Positions 1-6,397 of a stretch of DNA of 42,929 nucleotides are shown one piece after another. Under the pieces are notes generated by a model, which made no database searches, was not told the origin of the DNA, and was given only the letters and a program-made list of their open reading frames with translations. A program made the position numbers and the translations under genes. Source of the DNA: Mucilaginibacter sp. (GTDB lineage Bacteria; Bacteroidota; Bacteroidia; Sphingobacteriales; Sphingobacteriaceae); contig NZ_JAQBOD010000052.1 of NCBI RefSeq assembly GCF_028288205.1, positions 1-42,929 of the forward strand. The letters are read 5' to 3'. Each line of letters opens with the position of its first letter. Within the stretch, counting starts at the first letter, position 1.

Positions 1-156
1 GTTCGTAAACAGGTAGCCATCCGAAGAAAATAAAAACCCGGAGCCCGAGCCGGTCGCCTGCTCGATCCCTTTCACATAACTAAAAACCTCGAGTGTTACA
101 ACCGCGGTCTAGAGATTATCGACCGCGCCGATAATAGTAGCTGAATAGCTATCCAT
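1..156 (-). pseudogene. HtrA-like (S1C) trypsin-like serine protease, N-terminal fragment with in-frame stop
   Basis: Read on the minus strand from an ATG at 156-154, this gives MDSYSATIIGAVDNL, then a TAG stop (codon 16), then in the same frame TAVVTLEVFSYVKG and GSGSGFLFSSDGYLFTN up to the window edge. The stretch GSGSGF.FS.DGYLFTN is the typical start of the protease domain of DegP/HtrA-type serine proteases, just before the catalytic His (SHVV), which would lie outside the window. In intact relatives the stop position is normally occupied by a sense codon within 'xPAVVxI'. Either the gene is broken, translation restarts downstream (a GTG lies at codon 29), or there is a base error. The flanking DNA up to 582 is also decayed, which favours a pseudogene. 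Family recognition rests on the motif only. Confidence 0.6.
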
Positions 157-273
157 AATCATCCTTTCACGAAGCCTGCTTCAATTTGCGTTCCTATCGG
201 TCGTTTAGCGCCCTTTTGTCGCTTGGAAGCTCCGTATTTGGTTATTATGTCAGTTATGGAGCATAATATTGAT

Positions 274-504
274 TTACCTGGCGTTGAATCGGATGTGCGC
301 GAGGTAAGGCCCTAATTGCTGTGTTCCCTCGAAGGCCCGCCAGCGCAAGATCCTATTGGCTCCAAAGGATTGTAATATAATTCTCCGTAAAAGCTGCCGA
401 CACGATACAACTGCACGATCAGGCCGTTCTCTTCGCGGTCAGCTAAGAAGTCGCCCCGTAAAACGACTGCCATCCAGCGCATCGTATTCTTCCATCGTCA
501 GCAT
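274..504 (-). pseudogene. Frameshifted remnant of a small unrecognised protein
   Basis: On the minus strand an ATG at 504-502 opens MLTMEEYDALDG, which soon hits a TGA near 439. Shifting frame continues as LADREENGLIVQLYRV then GSFYGELYYNPLEPI, and a further shift gives RAFEGTQQLGPYLAHIRFN before a TAA at 276-274. The three pieces join into one plausible 75-80 residue acidic protein, so this looks like a small gene with at least two frameshifts. I do not recognise the family. An 83-codon open frame on the plus strand (356-607) over the same DNA has no protein-like composition. The rest of 157-582 holds nothing I can identify. Confidence 0.4.
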
Positions 505-582
505 ATACAAATTTAAACAACCTCCGTCAGAAAGTATTATAAATGATCATACGTGGCTTAGACTTCTTAATTGCTGTCACGA

Positions 583-1467
583 TTATTTTTTATTAAATGT
601 CGGATAAGGCACAAATTCGGTTTCGTCCCCTTTTATCTTATCAAATGTTTGCGCGATCCATTTTTGTTTGGCCGCGTTGATCAGTTCCTTATCGGTGGCC
701 ACAAAATTCCAATCTAAAAATCGCTCTTCGGCAAAAGGTTCTCCGCCAAATAAGTAGATCGTGCTGTCTGCTGCTATAGTAAATTCGCACAACGAGCTTT
801 CTTTGGCTACCAATAGCTGTTTAGCCTGGTAACTATTGCCCTCACTTTCTATCTGACCTTCGAGTATATACAGGCCCGCTTCACCATAAAGAAAAGGTCC
901 AATATTAACCGTTTGCCTGGTTTTGCTTTTAATCTCTACCATAAATAGTTTGCTGTACACCGGGACGGCAGATTGGTGGCCAAATGCTTCACCGGCCACT
1001 AACTTGAATTGCAGGCCACCGTCTGTCCAGGTAGGTAATTGCGCAGCATCAATATGGAAAAATTCCGGTGCCATTTGTTCCAGCTCTTTCGGCAAGGCCA
1101 CCCAAATCTGTAAGCCATGCAAGGTTTGGCTGGCATGGCGCAAATATTCCGGCATGCGCTCCGAGTGAACGATCCCTTTCCCCGCAGTCATCCAGTTTAC
1201 CGCGCCCGGTTTGATCTCCACCACATTACCCAAAGTATCCCGGTGCATAATGCTGCCTTCAAATAAAAAGGTAAGCGTAGAAAGACCGATATGCGGATGC
1301 GGCAGCACATCGAAGCTTTGACGCTCAGTCAGTTTTACCGGCCCCATGTGGTCAATAAAAACAAAAGGACCAACCATTCTTTTTTCCCGGAATGGCAGTA
1401 AGCGGCCGACCATAAAGTTGCCAATGCTGGCCGCTCTTTCTTCAATGATAAGACTGATATTCGACAT
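583..1467 (-). CDS. Pirin family protein
   Basis: 294 residues, the usual size for pirins, which are bicupin metalloproteins; several bacterial members act as quercetin 2,3-dioxygenases or redox-sensing partners, but the substrate cannot be told from sequence. The N-terminal cupin holds the metal ligands: PHPHIGL places His57 and His59, and GIVHSERM places His101 and Glu103, matching the 3-His/1-Glu iron site of pirins. The C-terminal half (about 165-294) is the second, metal-free cupin with FGGEPF near the end. The ATG at 1467 starts directly with the conserved N-terminal strand and there is no signal peptide, so it is cytosolic. It stands alone: remnants of other genes lie on both sides. 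This gene is intact although its surroundings are decayed. Confidence 0.93.
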   Translation of the reverse strand: MSNISLIIEERAASIGNFMVGRLLPFREKRMVGPFVFIDHMGPVKLTERQSFDVLPHPHIGLSTLTFLFEGSIMHRDTLGNVVEIKPGAVNWMTAGKGIVHSERMPEYLRHASQTLHGLQIWVALPKELEQMAPEFFHIDAAQLPTWTDGGLQFKLVAGEAFGHQSAVPVYSKLFMVEIKSKTRQTVNIGPFLYGEAGLYILEGQIESEGNSYQAKQLLVAKESSLCEFTIAADSTIYLFGGEPFAEERFLDWNFVATDKELINAAKQKWIAQTFDKIKGDETEFVPYPTFNKK

Positions 1468-1541
1468 AACCGTAATTGATTGCTTTACAATGGTAAAGAT
1501 AAAAAAGGCTAAACTAAATTTTTTGTGGGGTGCTTTTTTTA

Positions 1542-2025
1542 TTAGTCTGAATAGGATATTAGCGCCCGGCTACCCCTGCTTTCACGAAGTCTTGTCAATG
1601 CTTTGTCTTTGATTTGCCTTACCCGTTCCCGGGTGAGCTGGTATATTTCCTCAATTTCTTCGAGGCTGTGGGCGTGTTGGTTACCAAGACCAAAAATAAG
1701 GACAATACTTCTCTTTCTTTTTCAGCGAGCACGCGCATGCTGTTGGAAACTTCAATGTTTAGTGATTCGTTCATCATCCCTTATCTGTTCCGGGTTCCGG
1801 GCTTTGCAGCACATCCAGCAGTGTGTTTTCTTCCTCGCTTGAAAACGGCGTATCGTAAGAGAGGTGCTTGCCGGAATTAGCTAAAGAATTAGTCACTTTT
1901 CCTACAGTTATTTCTAAATCTTCTGCCAGTTCCTCAGGTGTCGGCTGCCTTTCATACACTTGTTCCGGCCTGGAAGCCGCTTTAGCGATCTTCGATAGGC
2001 CACCCACCTGGTTCAATGGTAGCCG
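1542..2025 (-). pseudogene. Sigma-70 family (RpoD-like) sigma factor remnant, two frameshifts
   Basis: Minus-strand reading gives sigma region 3 (LPLNQVGGLSKIAKA, RQPTPEELAEDLEI, ENTLLDVLQSPEPGTDKG), then after a one-base shift MNESLNIEVSNSMRVLAEKEREVLSLF, then after another shift near 1690 HSLEEIEEIYQLTRERVRQI followed by KDKALTRLRESRGSRALISY and a TAA at 1544-1542. The last part is region 4.2, the -35 recognition helix-turn-helix. Regions 1 and 2 (core binding, -10 recognition) are missing: homology stops at about 2025, where an HxlR-like fragment on the other strand begins. It cannot be the cell's working primary sigma factor; it is most likely a dead extra copy or recombination debris. 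The frames were stitched by eye; two sequencing errors cannot explain the missing N-terminal half. Confidence 0.8.
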
Positions 2026-2186
2026 CGGAGATATTATCCAACCCGCGCAACCAGAAAGACGAAATACAAGCTTTGCAGGACACGATTTACATGATTGGCG
2101 GCAAATGGAAATTGCCGATCATCAATTCGCTTTGCAACGGTAATAAACGCTTCCGCGATATTAAGCGCAGCATTCCCGGCATTTAG
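2016..2186 (+). pseudogene. HxlR-type winged-helix regulator, truncated
   Basis: A plus-strand frame from the ATG at 2016 reads MVAAEILSNPRNQKDEIQAL, then IYMIGGKWKLPIINSLCNGN and KRFRDIKRSIPGI, stopping at a TAG at 2184-2186. GGKWKLPI..L..G..RF..IKR.IPGI is the hallmark of HxlR/MarR-like regulators (winged helix, about 105-130 residues, often sensing redox or aldehyde stress). Only the first half of the domain is present; the recognition helix end and wing are lost. The sequence directly abuts the sigma-70 remnant on the opposite strand at about 2016-2030, so this is probably a deletion junction between two former genes. The short reading frame is not expected to give a functional regulator. 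Confidence 0.7.
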
Positions 2187-2202
2187 GACGTTTGCTGTTT
2201 TT

Positions 2203-2361
2203 CTATTTTTTCTTCGCTTTATCCCGATATGATTTTTGTAAATTCTCAATTAAAGACTTCTCTGCATTGCCATTTGGCCTAATGAATGATTCAGCTTTTT
2301 CAATTGCTTGTAAATCAGCAAAAAAGTTAGACCATTGTCCTGTCTGGTCTACCAGAAAGGC
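2203..2361 (-). pseudogene. Possible C-terminal fragment of an unrecognised protein
   Basis: The minus-strand frame ending at 2203 carries TGQWSNFFADLQAIEKAESF and IRPNGNAEKSLIENLQKSY followed by RDKAKKK, a natural-looking charged helical C-terminus. Upstream of about 2361 the same frame runs into a terminator-like hairpin and a dispersed repeat, so the open frame reaching back to 2508 is probably accidental. I do not recognise the family. It may be one more gene remnant, or chance. Confidence 0.25.
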
Positions 2362-2395
2362 AAAAGCCTCAAGTCGAAAGATTTGAGGCTTTTTT
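2362..2395 (+). terminator. Rho-independent terminator-like hairpin
   Basis: The arms AAAAGCCTCAA and TTTGAGGCTTTT enclose a 9-base loop and are followed by a T-run on the plus strand. It forms the left end of a repeat that recurs at 4288. It may once have served the truncated HxlR gene upstream. Confidence 0.6.
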
Positions 2396-2452
2396 GCGTA
2401 AGAACTATCGGCTCGCCAAATATTGTAACAACGGGTTTCAACCCGTTGAAGC
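2362..2452 (+). repeat. Dispersed repeat, copy 1 (about 90 bp)
   Basis: Aligns with 4288-4376 in the same orientation at roughly 80% by eye. Shared blocks are AAGATTTGAGG, GTAAGA, CGGCTCGCCAAAT and TTGTAACAACGG. This copy contains the perfect hairpin CAACGGGTT-tc-AACCCGTTG at about 2429-2448. It could be a mobile palindromic element or debris of a duplicated gene end. Confidence 0.6.
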
Positions 2453-2573
2453 ACACCCCACCCAACGCAAGTGCCGTATGCACGAACGAGCTTTAATCTG
2501 TTGAGCATGCAACACTAAACCGCCCAGCGCACAAGTACGACCTATATAATATCCCTCTGTAATGAAATATTTC

Positions 2574-3134
2574 TTACTTTACCCGTTCAATATATTCCCC
2601 GGTGCGTGTATCTACTTTTACTTTATCGCCCTGGTTTACAAAAAGCGGCACTTTTATTTCTACACCATTCTCTGTTGTAGCCGCTTTTAACGCGCCTGAT
2701 GAGGTATCACCTTTAACAGCCGGCTCAGAATACGTAATTTCTAATTCTACGAAGTTAGGTGCTTGCGCCATAATAGGTTCTTCACTTTCAAATGATACAA
2801 TTACGTTCATTCCTTCTTTTAGAAATTTCACAGACGGGCCAAATAGCGCTTTTGGAATATTAAACTGATCATAAGTGTCATTATTCATGATTACCATGAA
2901 ATCACCATCTTCATACAGATATTGAAAATCGTTAGTTTCTACCCGGCAAATCTCAACCTGTTCGTCGGTAGCTAAACGAGCCTCTACAATTTTACCGGTT
3001 TTTATATTTCTAAACTTATCTAAATAGAAAGCCCCACCTTTACCTGGTGTACGATGCAGAACTTCTGTAACGGTTACCAGGTCGCCATTGTAACGTAATA
3101 TATTTCCTACTTTAATTTCAGATGCCTTTGCCAT
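2574..3134 (-). CDS. efp: Elongation factor P
   Basis: 186 residues, the normal EF-P length. EF-P binds between the ribosomal P and E sites and relieves stalling at consecutive prolines. The N-terminal KOW-like domain has HRTPGKGGAF, placing the tip lysine at residue 32 (equivalent to E. coli Lys34). The OB domains follow, with VVSFESEEPI and the C-terminal signature GDTSSGALKAATTENG, then TRTGEYIERVK at the end. The ATG at 3134 gives the canonical start MAKASEIKVGN. I see no modification enzyme gene nearby, so the state of Lys32 is unknown. It is intact and monocistronic, between a repeat-rich segment and a histidine kinase remnant. Identity is secure. Confidence 0.98.
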   Translation of the reverse strand: MAKASEIKVGNILRYNGDLVTVTEVLHRTPGKGGAFYLDKFRNIKTGKIVEARLATDEQVEICRVETNDFQYLYEDGDFMVIMNNDTYDQFNIPKALFGPSVKFLKEGMNVIVSFESEEPIMAQAPNFVELEITYSEPAVKGDTSSGALKAATTENGVEIKVPLFVNQGDKVKVDTRTGEYIERVK

Positions 3135-3249
3135 GAAAATACTCTTTTAAATTTTGAAGCCCAAAGATATATTAAGTTATGATAATCTGCCACTATTCGA
3201 AGTTTAGCGAAGCGTAAGAAGATGTAGGCTAATTTATCTAACCATAAAA

Positions 3250-3463
3250 TCAGGTCTCCACGCTCAGGGGAATAAAAATAAAAAAGCTGGAGCCCTGTCC
3301 AAAAGCACTTTCAAAATCTATTGTGTCGCCTGTCGCTCAATAAATTCCTTACATAATGGCAGGCTCAAACCAACTCCCTTTTCATCATTCGTACCATATG
3401 TGGTTTCTGAGGTTATTGAAAAAATCTTATCTCTTTTATCCTGGTTTCCATTGTCTTTAACTA
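3250..3463 (-). pseudogene. Sensor histidine kinase, C-terminal ATPase remnant with frameshift
   Basis: Minus-strand translation from about 3463 gives VKDNGNQDKRDKIFSITSET then TYGTNDEKGVGLSLPLCKEF and IERQ, covering the N-box remainder/G1 (DNG), F (IFSI) and G2 (GVGLSLPL) motifs of a HATPase_c domain. After a one-base shift it continues GDTIDFESAFGQGSSFFIFI and PLSVET, stopping at TGA 3252-3250. The G2 box and final strands are well preserved, yet the dimerisation domain and the first part of the ATPase domain are absent, so this is only the tail of a former kinase. The region 3505-3583 between it and the next gene holds nothing else. Confidence 0.72.
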
Positions 3464-3470
3464 TTAAAAG

Positions 3471-3505
3471 AAAGCCTTTAATTGAGAGATTAGAGGCTTT
3501 TTTGT
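3471..3505 (+). terminator. Rho-independent terminator-like hairpin
   Basis: Arms AAAGCCTTTAATT and ATTAGAGGCTTT around a gagag loop, followed by TTTTTTG on the plus strand. No intact plus-strand gene precedes it. It shares the GCC...GAGGC-T6 style with the hairpin at 2362. Confidence 0.55.
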
Positions 3506-3583
3506 TTTAGATAATTATTCACTTTTACCTAATAATATTATCTTTAACTTTTTACAAACTTAAAACCTTCATCTCACACTAAA

Positions 3584-4225
3584 ATGAATAAATTCGTACT
3601 GCTTTTTTTATTTATATTATTTTTTAATATCTCGAAGGCACAAATAAAAGCACTTACTGACAATGGCCGTCAAGTAGTTTTATATGATAATGGTACCTGG
3701 AAGTATGAAGACAATAGTGTTACTAAAAAGTCAAGTGATTCAATAAAATTAAATCCTATTAAATTTTCAAAATCACCCGGCGCTACTTTCCTTGTAAAGA
3801 GTACTATTGTAAATATTGGAATTTATATTGACCCTAATAAGTGGACTTTTGCGGGTCATCATGATAATGAGACAAATCCGGAATATAGATTTAATTTAAA
3901 GTCGGAAAATGGCATGGCCCTCCTGGAAACAGAAAAGACCCAGATTGGAATTGAATATATGCCGGAAATAGCTTTAGTAAATGCTCGAAAAGCAGCACTT
4001 GATGCCAGAATTACTACTAAGGAATACAGGATAGTGAATAATAAAAAAATTCTTTTTTTAGAAATGGCTGGTACCATTAAAGGGATTAAGTTTAAGTATA
4101 TGGGATATTATTTTTCTAATGAAAAGGGTACTGTTCAATTATTGTGCTATACAACGGAAAGCATGTATAATGCAGCCTATAAAGATCTGGAGATCTTTTT
4201 GAACGGTTTTTTAGTAATGGAATAG
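3584..4225 (+). CDS. Secreted hypothetical protein with a 'DNGTWKY' N-terminal motif
   Basis: 213 residues starting with a clear signal peptide (MNKFVLLFLFILFFNISKAQ, cleavage after the AQ), so it is exported to the periplasm or outer membrane. Residues 21-45 read ALTDNGRQVVLYDNGTWKYE, a short motif seen at the start of many uncharacterised Bacteroidota exported proteins. The remainder is a mixed alpha/beta domain without a recognisable catalytic signature; FLEMAGTIKGIKFKYMGYYF and the C-terminal helix YKDLEIFLNGF suggest a compact globular fold. It is AT-rich compared with most of the window and stands alone, preceded by debris and followed by a dispersed repeat. Function unknown; reality of the gene is well supported by signal peptide and composition. 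Confidence 0.8.
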   Translation: MNKFVLLFLFILFFNISKAQIKALTDNGRQVVLYDNGTWKYEDNSVTKKSSDSIKLNPIKFSKSPGATFLVKSTIVNIGIYIDPNKWTFAGHHDNETNPEYRFNLKSENGMALLETEKTQIGIEYMPEIALVNARKAALDARITTKEYRIVNNKKILFLEMAGTIKGIKFKYMGYYFSNEKGTVQLLCYTTESMYNAAYKDLEIFLNGFLVME

Positions 4226-4287
4226 AAATATCAATTTAAAATCATCGAAAAAGTTTGGGATTTGTCCTGCTCCCGCTACCCAAGTCA

Positions 4288-4376
4288 AAAGCCGCAAGCC
4301 GCAAGATTTGAGGTTTCTTCTGTAAGAGCCCGCGGCTCGCCAAATTTTGTAACAACGGCTTTTAATCCATTGAACA
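4288..4376 (+). repeat. Dispersed repeat, copy 2
   Basis: Second, more degenerate copy of the element at 2362-2452. Here the left hairpin is weakened (GCCGCAA against TTTGAGG) and the CAACGGGTT hairpin has decayed to CAACGGCTTTT..TCCATTG. The conserved block CGGCTCGCCAAATTTTGTAA is intact. It sits between the 3' ends of two convergent genes. Confidence 0.55.
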
Positions 4377-4381
4377 TGAGC

Positions 4382-5122
4382 CTACACCTTCAACACCCGT
4401 GTGCCGGAGACGCACTTGTTCCACTTTACTACGTTTACACCCTTTATAAGCAACCACAGGCAAAGTGATAATTCGGCAATAAAGGGGGGAAGTAAAATTA
4501 CAGGAAACATACGGTATGCAAATGCGGGGGCAATTATCAGCGCAAAGCTATTAATAAGATAACACAAACCGGCAATCTGCATCAGAACGCCCAGGATACG
4601 GGGCAGATAGCCCGATCTGAAAATTAAATACCCGGAAACGAGGCATGTAAAGCCAAAAAATATAAGGCCAACGCTAAAGCCTATTCCATGCAACTTGATA
4701 GAAAGGTAGCTAAGCGCGTGTAGCTGATTGGGATTGAATGCCTTCAGGTAATCCGCACTGCCTAATAAAGACATCGCCGCCAAAAGATTTAATTTATTGG
4801 CAACCAAAACAGCAGTCTGGATCAAATTAAAAAGCACCATAAGCAAAGCAAGGTTTTTGTTTACTGGCCTAAGCAAAACATAAAATACCAGCATTAAAGG
4901 GATATCGCATACATGCATTATCAGGTCGGTGGCAATGCTTATGCGCCACAGTAACTCATGGGCCATAATATTATTTGCTGTGGCTATAGCATTGCCCGAT
5001 ACAACAAGCTTGTCTCTTACAAACAATTCGCCAAAAATACCGGCAATTATTATAATCAGATACAGCACGCCGCCAATCCGTGCATAAACTTGCGGCGAAA
5101 CCTCAGTATGGTTTGAGTTCAT
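4382..5122 (-). CDS. DUF4386 domain-containing integral membrane protein
   Basis: 246 residues with about six to seven hydrophobic segments and the DUF4386 hallmarks: an N-terminal ARIGGVLYLIIIIAGIFGE, then MHVCDIPLMLVFYVLLRPV, LHGIGFSVGLIFFGFTCLVS and GYLIFRSGYLPRILGVLMQ. DUF4386 proteins are inner-membrane proteins of unknown function, common in Bacteroidota and Actinobacteria. The start at 5122 places a short hydrophilic N-terminus before helix 1, as usual. The C-terminal tail KWNKCVSGTRVLKV extends into the repeat at 4288-4376 and may be altered by it. No operon partner is visible; the downstream gene is convergent. Confidence 0.88.
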   Translation of the reverse strand: MNSNHTEVSPQVYARIGGVLYLIIIIAGIFGELFVRDKLVVSGNAIATANNIMAHELLWRISIATDLIMHVCDIPLMLVFYVLLRPVNKNLALLMVLFNLIQTAVLVANKLNLLAAMSLLGSADYLKAFNPNQLHALSYLSIKLHGIGFSVGLIFFGFTCLVSGYLIFRSGYLPRILGVLMQIAGLCYLINSFALIIAPAFAYRMFPVILLPPFIAELSLCLWLLIKGVNVVKWNKCVSGTRVLKV

Positions 5123-5713
5123 CTTGGGCTTTTTAACTTGACTTTATGACTATACCTGTTTTAAATTGTTACAAAAATGAAAAAGCACACATTAGCCCGG
5201 ATCTTAATACAACAGGCAGTTGATCTTGATCCCGGCTATTTAAGCTATCCGTTTAGGTGGTTTTTCTTTTTAGAATATATCCTAATCCACCTGTTAATTG
5301 CTTCAAATAATATTAATACTTAGTTAATAAACTACAGTATTTCTATTATACTAATCAATATAGATTTGAAAATGCCTCACCTATTTAAAAACTTATAGTT
5401 GTATCCTTTATTTATTTTTCTTTTTAATTAACGTCCCGTTTTATTAAAATATCTAACTTTTATTACCTATAAAGCACAAATGTTATCCTTGATGCGCTAT
5501 AACTTTCATGTAACTATTATTAAAATAATAAGCAGACTAAAAATATTTTACCTGCTTTAATTTCTCAAAACCATTTTTTTAAAGTTAAAATACGGCTTAC
5601 TGCAAGCCTAAGGGCACTATCTGAAAAAAATTTGTCAACAATTTAGCTTGCACGCTTAATCCTAAAAAACAAGGCTATTTATAATGGGCACTTGCTTTGC
5701 ATATATCGCAGCA
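5123..5713. other. AT-rich intergenic region
   Basis: About 590 bases between divergent genes (DUF4386 on the minus strand, AraC-type regulator on the plus strand). It contains one possible 48-codon frame (5177-5323) and otherwise long A/T runs with no convincing hairpin or coding pattern. It must contain promoters for both flanking genes, but I could not pin down a TAnnTTTG box with a correctly spaced TTG. Confidence 0.6.
5177..5323 (+). CDS. Possible 48-residue membrane-associated small protein
   Basis: ATG at 5177 to TAG at 5321-5323: MKKHTLARILIQQAVDLDPG, then YLSYPFRWFFFLEYILIHLL and IASNNINT. The amphipathic start followed by one aromatic-rich hydrophobic stretch would fit a single-pass membrane peptide. 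Codon usage is not decisive and I know no homologue. It lies divergent to the DUF4386 gene and upstream of the AraC-type regulator. Chance is a serious alternative. Confidence 0.25.
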   Translation: MKKHTLARILIQQAVDLDPGYLSYPFRWFFFLEYILIHLLIASNNINT

Positions 5714-6280
5714 ATGAAACTATTTATAAAAAACATGATTTGCCTTAGTTGCAAAATTGTAGTAAAGCATGAATTTGAAAAACTTGGACTATTTTGTATG
5801 TCTGTTGAGATTGGCCAGGTGGAAACCCGGGGGGCCATTTCTGTTGACCAGATGAAAGACCTTAAGATAGCCTTACTTAAAGCCGGATTAGAGCTTTTAG
5901 AGGACCGGAAAAATATATTAATAGAAAAAATTAAAAATGTTGTTTTAGAAATGATCGATGATTCAGATCATCCCTTAAAAACAAATTTTTCTTATTACTT
6001 AAGTAAAGCGCTAAATCTTGATTATACCTATTTGGCTAACACTTTCTCTGAAATGGAAGGTACAACTATAGAAAATTTTATTATTGTAAATAAAATAAAA
6101 AGGGTAAAAGAATTGATAGGCTATAAAGAACTTAATCTTACAGAAATTTCCTGGAAACTCAACTATAGCAGCGTTGCCCATCTATCTACTCAATTTAAAA
6201 AGGTTACCGGTGTAACCCCTTCACACTTCAAATATGTTGAGTGTGCCAGCCCATTGCCTTCTGCAATGTGTGAATTATAG
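5714..6280 (+). CDS. AraC-family transcriptional regulator with N-terminal CxxC domain
   Basis: 188 residues from the ATG at 5714. An in-frame ATG at 5684 would add ten residues, but MKLFIKNMICLSCKIVV is the start typical of this Bacteroidota family, so 5714 is preferred. The N-terminal 60 residues look like a small ferredoxin-like (heavy-metal-associated-like) domain with Cys10 and Cys13 in a CxxC. Residues about 90-180 form the double helix-turn-helix of AraC proteins: YLSKALNLDYTYLANTFSE, the linker helix, ISWKLNYSSVAHLSTQFKKV and TGVTPSHFK. The CxxC could bind a metal or act as a thiol switch; this is inference. It lies 117 bases upstream of the ice-binding lipoprotein gene on the same strand and may control it and the OmpA gene. 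Cytosolic. Confidence 0.88.
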   Translation: MKLFIKNMICLSCKIVVKHEFEKLGLFCMSVEIGQVETRGAISVDQMKDLKIALLKAGLELLEDRKNILIEKIKNVVLEMIDDSDHPLKTNFSYYLSKALNLDYTYLANTFSEMEGTTIENFIIVNKIKRVKELIGYKELNLTEISWKLNYSSVAHLSTQFKKVTGVTPSHFKYVECASPLPSAMCEL

Positions 6281-6397
6281 AACTTATTTAAAAAATAATG
6301 TAACATCTCTACCCATTACCCGAGGTAGGTTTGTATTGTCCTGAATTATGCCCTAAAAGGTTTCAGGCATTAAACATTATTATTTAAATAATTATTT

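Noticed and set aside
356..607. 83-codon plus-strand open frame at the left edge
   Set aside because: It is serine/arginine-rich without domain or start context and overlaps remnants readable on the minus strand.
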